Shown here one piece after another: positions 7,072 through 11,436 of a stretch of DNA of 11,436 nt. How positions within the stretch are numbered: position 1 is the stretch's first letter; each line of letters opens with the position of its first letter. The stretch is from DASUZD01 sp036377055 (GTDB lineage Bacteria > Actinomycetota > Thermoleophilia > Gaiellales > Gaiellaceae). The translations under genes and the position numbers were made by a program. The notes below the pieces were generated by a model. That model was not told the DNA's origin. It worked only from the letters and a program-made list of their open reading frames with translations, and searched no databases. The stretch spans positions 1 through 11,436 of the forward strand of contig DASUZD010000032.1 of the NCBI GenBank assembly GCA_036377055.1, read 5' to 3'.

Positions 7072-8547
7072 GTGGTCGAAACCGCTCTGACAACGACTGC
7101 CGCCAACCAGGCGGTCGAGCGGACGCGTGCACAGGCGGAGCCGCGCCTTGCCCCGACCAAGGCGTGGGCGCTCGGCTGCCTCGCGGTCGACGCGACGATG
7201 CTCGTCGTCGCCGCGCTCGCGACCTCGGTCGGAGCGCATGCGGGCGGCTTCAAGAGTGCGCCCGTCCTCTGGACGATCGCGTTCGGCCTCCTCACCGTCC
7301 TCCTCTTCCGGAACCGCGGGCTGTACGCGCTCAAGCTCCGCCTGCGGTCGCTCGACGACGTGCGGTCGATCTTCGTCGCGACGACGCTCGCGGCGATGAT
7401 CGTCCTCTCCGTCCGCCTCCTCATCGGCGACTCCGTCGATCTCGCTGCGGAGTCGCTCCGCCCGTGGGCATTCGCCCTCGTCTACCTCGCCTCCGGCCGC
7501 GTCGCTCTCTACTGGTCGCAGACGAAGGCTCGTGCGCACGGCGAGAACGTGCGCAGGACGCTGATCGTCGGCGCCGGCAAGATCGGCTGCCTGACCGCAC
7601 GTCGCCTCCTCGACGCTCCCGAGCTCGGTCTGAAGCCTGTCGCGTTCCTGGACAAGGACCCGCTTGTCGACCCGCGAGAGGCGGTCGGGCTGCCGGTCGC
7701 CGGCGCCAGCTGGGACCTCGACGCCGTCATCTCCGGCTACAAGATCGACCACGTCCTCGTCACCTTCTCGACCGCTCCCGACGAGGTGCTGCTCCGGCTC
7801 GTCCGCCGTTGCGAGGAGCTCGGCATCGGCGTCTCCGTCGTCCCGCGCCTGTTCGAGCGCGTCCCCGAGCGCCACAGCATCGAGCACCTCGGCGGCATCC
7901 CGCTCCTGACGGCGCAGCCGATCAACCCGAAGAGCCTCCAGTTCCTCGTCAAGTACACGATCGACCGGCTTGCCGCGGCCTTCCTGCTTCTCCTCGTCTC
8001 CCCTGTGATGATCGCCGCGGCGCTCGCCGTTTGGATCTCGCTCGGCCGCCCGATCTTCTTCCGGCAGGTCCGCGTCGGCCGTGACGGCCGCAGGTTCGCG
8101 ATCCTGAAGTTCCGGACGATGCGTCAGTCGTCCGAGACAGCCGAGCCCCTCGACCTCGACCTCCCCGAGGGCATGGGACCAGGCGGCGTCGAAGGCGACG
8201 ACCGCCGAACCCGGCTCGGAGTCTTCCTCCGCGCGTCGTCGCTCGACGAGCTCCCGCAGATCCTCAACGTCCTCAAGGGCGAGATGAGCCTCATCGGCCC
8301 GCGCCCCGAGCGGCCCGAGTTCGTCTCGCAGTTCGAGCGCAACGTCTATCGGTACGGCGACCGCCACCGCGTCAAGTCCGGGATCAGCGGCTGGGCGCAG
8401 GTGCACGGCCTGCGCGGCAAGACGTCGATCGCGGACCGCGCCGAATGGGACAACTTCTACATCGAGAACTTCTCCCTCTGGCTCGACCTGAAGATCGCGC
8501 TGCTGACCGTCGGCGCGATCTTCGGCTGCTTCCGCTCGGTGGAATAA
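7072..8547 (+). CDS. Polyprenyl-phosphate sugar-1-phosphate transferase (WbaP/WcaJ family)
   Basis: 491 residues, the normal length of full-size initiating transferases. The N-terminal part has four predicted membrane segments (residues roughly 20-145). A cytoplasmic nucleotide-binding-like fold follows, with GAGKIG (167-172). A fifth hydrophobic segment (about 298-325) leads into the bacterial sugar transferase domain. That domain shows FFRQVRVGRDGRRFAILKFR, RASSLDELPQ with the D392-E393 pair, LIGPRPERPEF, and SGISGWAQVHGLRG near the end. The family transfers a hexose-1-phosphate from a UDP-sugar to undecaprenyl phosphate at the inner face of the membrane, the first step of capsule or exopolysaccharide synthesis; the sugar is not readable. 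GTG at 7072 is chosen because AAGGGA (7058-7063) lies 8 nt upstream. It probably shares an mRNA with the LPXTG gene and is followed by a hairpin. Confidence 0.95.
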   Translation: MVETALTTTAANQAVERTRAQAEPRLAPTKAWALGCLAVDATMLVVAALATSVGAHAGGFKSAPVLWTIAFGLLTVLLFRNRGLYALKLRLRSLDDVRSIFVATTLAAMIVLSVRLLIGDSVDLAAESLRPWAFALVYLASGRVALYWSQTKARAHGENVRRTLIVGAGKIGCLTARRLLDAPELGLKPVAFLDKDPLVDPREAVGLPVAGASWDLDAVISGYKIDHVLVTFSTAPDEVLLRLVRRCEELGIGVSVVPRLFERVPERHSIEHLGGIPLLTAQPINPKSLQFLVKYTIDRLAAAFLLLLVSPVMIAAALAVWISLGRPIFFRQVRVGRDGRRFAILKFRTMRQSSETAEPLDLDLPEGMGPGGVEGDDRRTRLGVFLRASSLDELPQILNVLKGEMSLIGPRPERPEFVSQFERNVYRYGDRHRVKSGISGWAQVHGLRGKTSIADRAEWDNFYIENFSLWLDLKIALLTVGAIFGCFRSVE

Positions 8548-8565
8548 CGCGTCGCGGCGTTAATC

Positions 8566-8600
8566 GCCCCAGGCTCGACTAGCTCGTCGAGGGGGCGTTT
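8566..8600 (+). terminator. GC-rich hairpin after the sugar transferase gene
   Basis: GCCCC (8566-8570) pairs with GGGGC (8592-8596), and CTCGAC (8574-8579) pairs perfectly with GTCGAG (8586-8591) around a 6-nt loop. An AGG bulge separates the two stems, and GTTT follows. It begins 19 nt after the stop at 8547. The short T run makes this a weak intrinsic terminator by enterobacterial standards, but such forms are common in high-GC genomes. It could instead be a folded leader of the sigma factor gene. Confidence 0.5.
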
Positions 8601-8703
8601 CCACGACCTCTTGGCGGGAATCAAGTCCTCGAATTACTTGAAAATTCCCCGCATTCTGCTTGAGTTGTTGGCGGGAGGCCCCGCGAAGGGGCGAGGGAGG
8701 ACG
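8601..8703 (+). promoter_or_regulatory. Repeat-rich upstream region of the sigma factor gene
   Basis: This stretch contains a perfect inverted repeat, TCAAGT (8621-8626) and ACTTGA (8636-8641), 9 nt apart. The 9-mer TTGGCGGGA occurs twice (8611-8619 and 8668-8676). CTTGAGT (8659-8665) is present. A short hairpin, GCCCC (8678-8682) with GGGGC (8688-8692), ends 11 nt before the start codon. The middle part is AT-rich against the surrounding genes. A TTGAAA (8638-8643) could be a -35 box but has no good -10 partner at 17 nt. Operator and promoter roles are inferred. Confidence 0.45.
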
Positions 8704-9303
8704 ATGAAGGGTACGTCGAGCGGCGAGCGCCGGGCGGCCGGCGCCCAGCTAAACGCGATCTCGGGCGACCTACGCGCGCTCGTCGAGCACGCGAAGGCCG
8801 GGCGCCGCGAGGCCTTCGAGGCCCTGTACGTCGAGCACTTCGACCAGATCTACGCGTACCTCGCCGTGACGGTCGGGAACCGCGAGGACGCGGAGGACCT
8901 GACGATCCAGACCTTCGTCCGGATGATCGAGTCCATCGACCGCTTCGAGTGGCAGCGGACGCCGTTCGTCGCGTGGCTCTTCCGGATCGCGCGCAACCTC
9001 GCGATCGACCACTTCCGAGCCTCGAGGCGCTGGCATCCGTCGGAGGAGGTCCCCGAGCCGCGCGGCAGCGAGGCGCCCTCGGCCGAGGAGCTCGTCCTCG
9101 CCCGCGTCGACCGCAACGGGGTCCTCTCCGCGATCTGCTCGCTGCCCCAGGCGCAGCAGCACGTCCTGACGCTGAAGTTCTTCTACAGCTTCTCGAACGC
9201 AGAGGCCGCTGTGATCCTCGACAAGTCCGAAGGTGCGGTGAAGGCGCTCCAGCATCGAGCGCTGGCGGCGCTCCAGCAGCGCGAGCTGGTCCTCGCCGCG
9301 TAG
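8704..9303 (+). CDS. Sigma-70 family (ECF-like) RNA polymerase sigma factor
   Basis: 199 residues from ATG 8704. Region 2 spans about 38-109: FEALYVEHFDQIYAYL, the acidic REDAEDLTIQTFVRM and the region 2.4 promoter-recognition helix WLFRIARNLAIDHFRASRR (91-109). A linker follows. Region 4 is at 145-192, with LPQAQQHVLTLKFFYSFS and the helix-turn-helix SNAEAAVILDKSEGAVKALQ, which contacts the -35 element. There is no region 1.1 or 3, as expected for ECF factors, which direct RNA polymerase to stress or envelope genes. The start is chosen for its purine-rich GAGGGAGG tract, which ends 3 nt before the ATG; an in-frame TTG at 8611 would add 31 residues with no homology-like content and no clear ribosome site. 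No anti-sigma gene follows; the next gene is clpC on the same strand. The regulon is unknown. Confidence 0.92.
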   Translation: MKGTSSGERRAAGAQLNAISGDLRALVEHAKAGRREAFEALYVEHFDQIYAYLAVTVGNREDAEDLTIQTFVRMIESIDRFEWQRTPFVAWLFRIARNLAIDHFRASRRWHPSEEVPEPRGSEAPSAEELVLARVDRNGVLSAICSLPQAQQHVLTLKFFYSFSNAEAAVILDKSEGAVKALQHRALAALQQRELVLAA

Positions 9304-9477
9304 TTTCGACGCGGCCCTAAAGGCCTCGGCCCGGTGCGCCGATCAGGCGGGGTAAAGAAGCTGTGAACCGCGAGTCCAGCCTCCGGGGCCTGCGGTACCA
9401 TGGCTCTACCTTCGACCGCGGGAGAGCGGGCAAGCCCTTCCGGGGATCTCACACACGAAAGGGGTGTCGAGGGCAAG
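9304..9477 (+). promoter_or_regulatory. Upstream region of clpC
   Basis: 174 nt between the sigma factor stop and the clpC start. TACCAT (9396-9401), preceded by TGCGG, resembles an actinobacterial -10 element; no clear -35 box is seen at 16-18 nt. GGTA (9394-9397) and TACC (9407-9410) form a short inverted repeat over it. GGCC-N5-GGCC at 9313-9325 is a small hairpin just after the sigma gene and has no T tract. I see no clear HspR or ClgR operator. Confidence 0.35.

Positions 9478-11436
<1,959 letters not shown>

Noticed and set aside
6943..8406. 487-codon minus-strand frame opposite the sugar transferase
   Set aside because: Translation is dominated by D, E, R and A runs. The plus strand carries all conserved motifs of the sugar transferase family.

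Overview
The window is about 70% G+C and uses GTG and TTG starts freely. It carries a ClpC-type unfoldase, an ECF-like sigma factor and an LPXTG-type wall-anchored protein. Together these suggest a high-GC Gram-positive bacterium (Actinomycetota). A Thermoleophilia-like lineage is only a guess. Both ends are cut inside genes.

Positions 1-6486 look like a surface polysaccharide / glycan block. A minus-strand pair (SAM-dependent methyltransferase, then a polytopic membrane protein that runs off the left edge) is joined by a GTGA start/stop overlap. Next is a plus-strand GT-C (GT39/PMT-like) glycosyltransferase. It starts inside the 5' end of the methyltransferase gene and ends sharing a CTAG with the stop of a minus-strand NDP-sugar epimerase. 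The epimerase lies 10 nt downstream of a minus-strand O-antigen-ligase/polymerase-like protein with a TPR tail.

Positions 6487-6644 form a relatively AT-rich intergenic region. It holds an apparent 20-codon leader ORF with a strong ribosome binding site. Rightward from there lie a 130-residue secreted protein ending in an LPFTG sorting signal and, 34 nt further on, a WbaP/WcaJ-type polyprenyl-phosphate sugar-1-phosphate transferase, the enzyme that starts lipid-linked glycan synthesis. A GC-rich hairpin follows that gene.

Positions 8548-9303 hold a sigma-70 family (ECF-like) factor. Its upstream region is rich in short repeats: a perfect inverted repeat, a duplicated 9-mer and a hairpin near the RBS. 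After 174 nt comes clpC, open at the right edge (653 codons present), with both AAA+ modules started.

Inferred working model: initiating transferase, epimerase, GT-C glycosyltransferase, methyltransferase and Wzy/WaaL-like protein make, decorate and polymerise or ligate a surface glycan. The LPXTG protein is a wall-attached partner made from the same locus. The sigma factor and ClpC belong to stress and envelope control, but no direct link to the glycan genes is visible.
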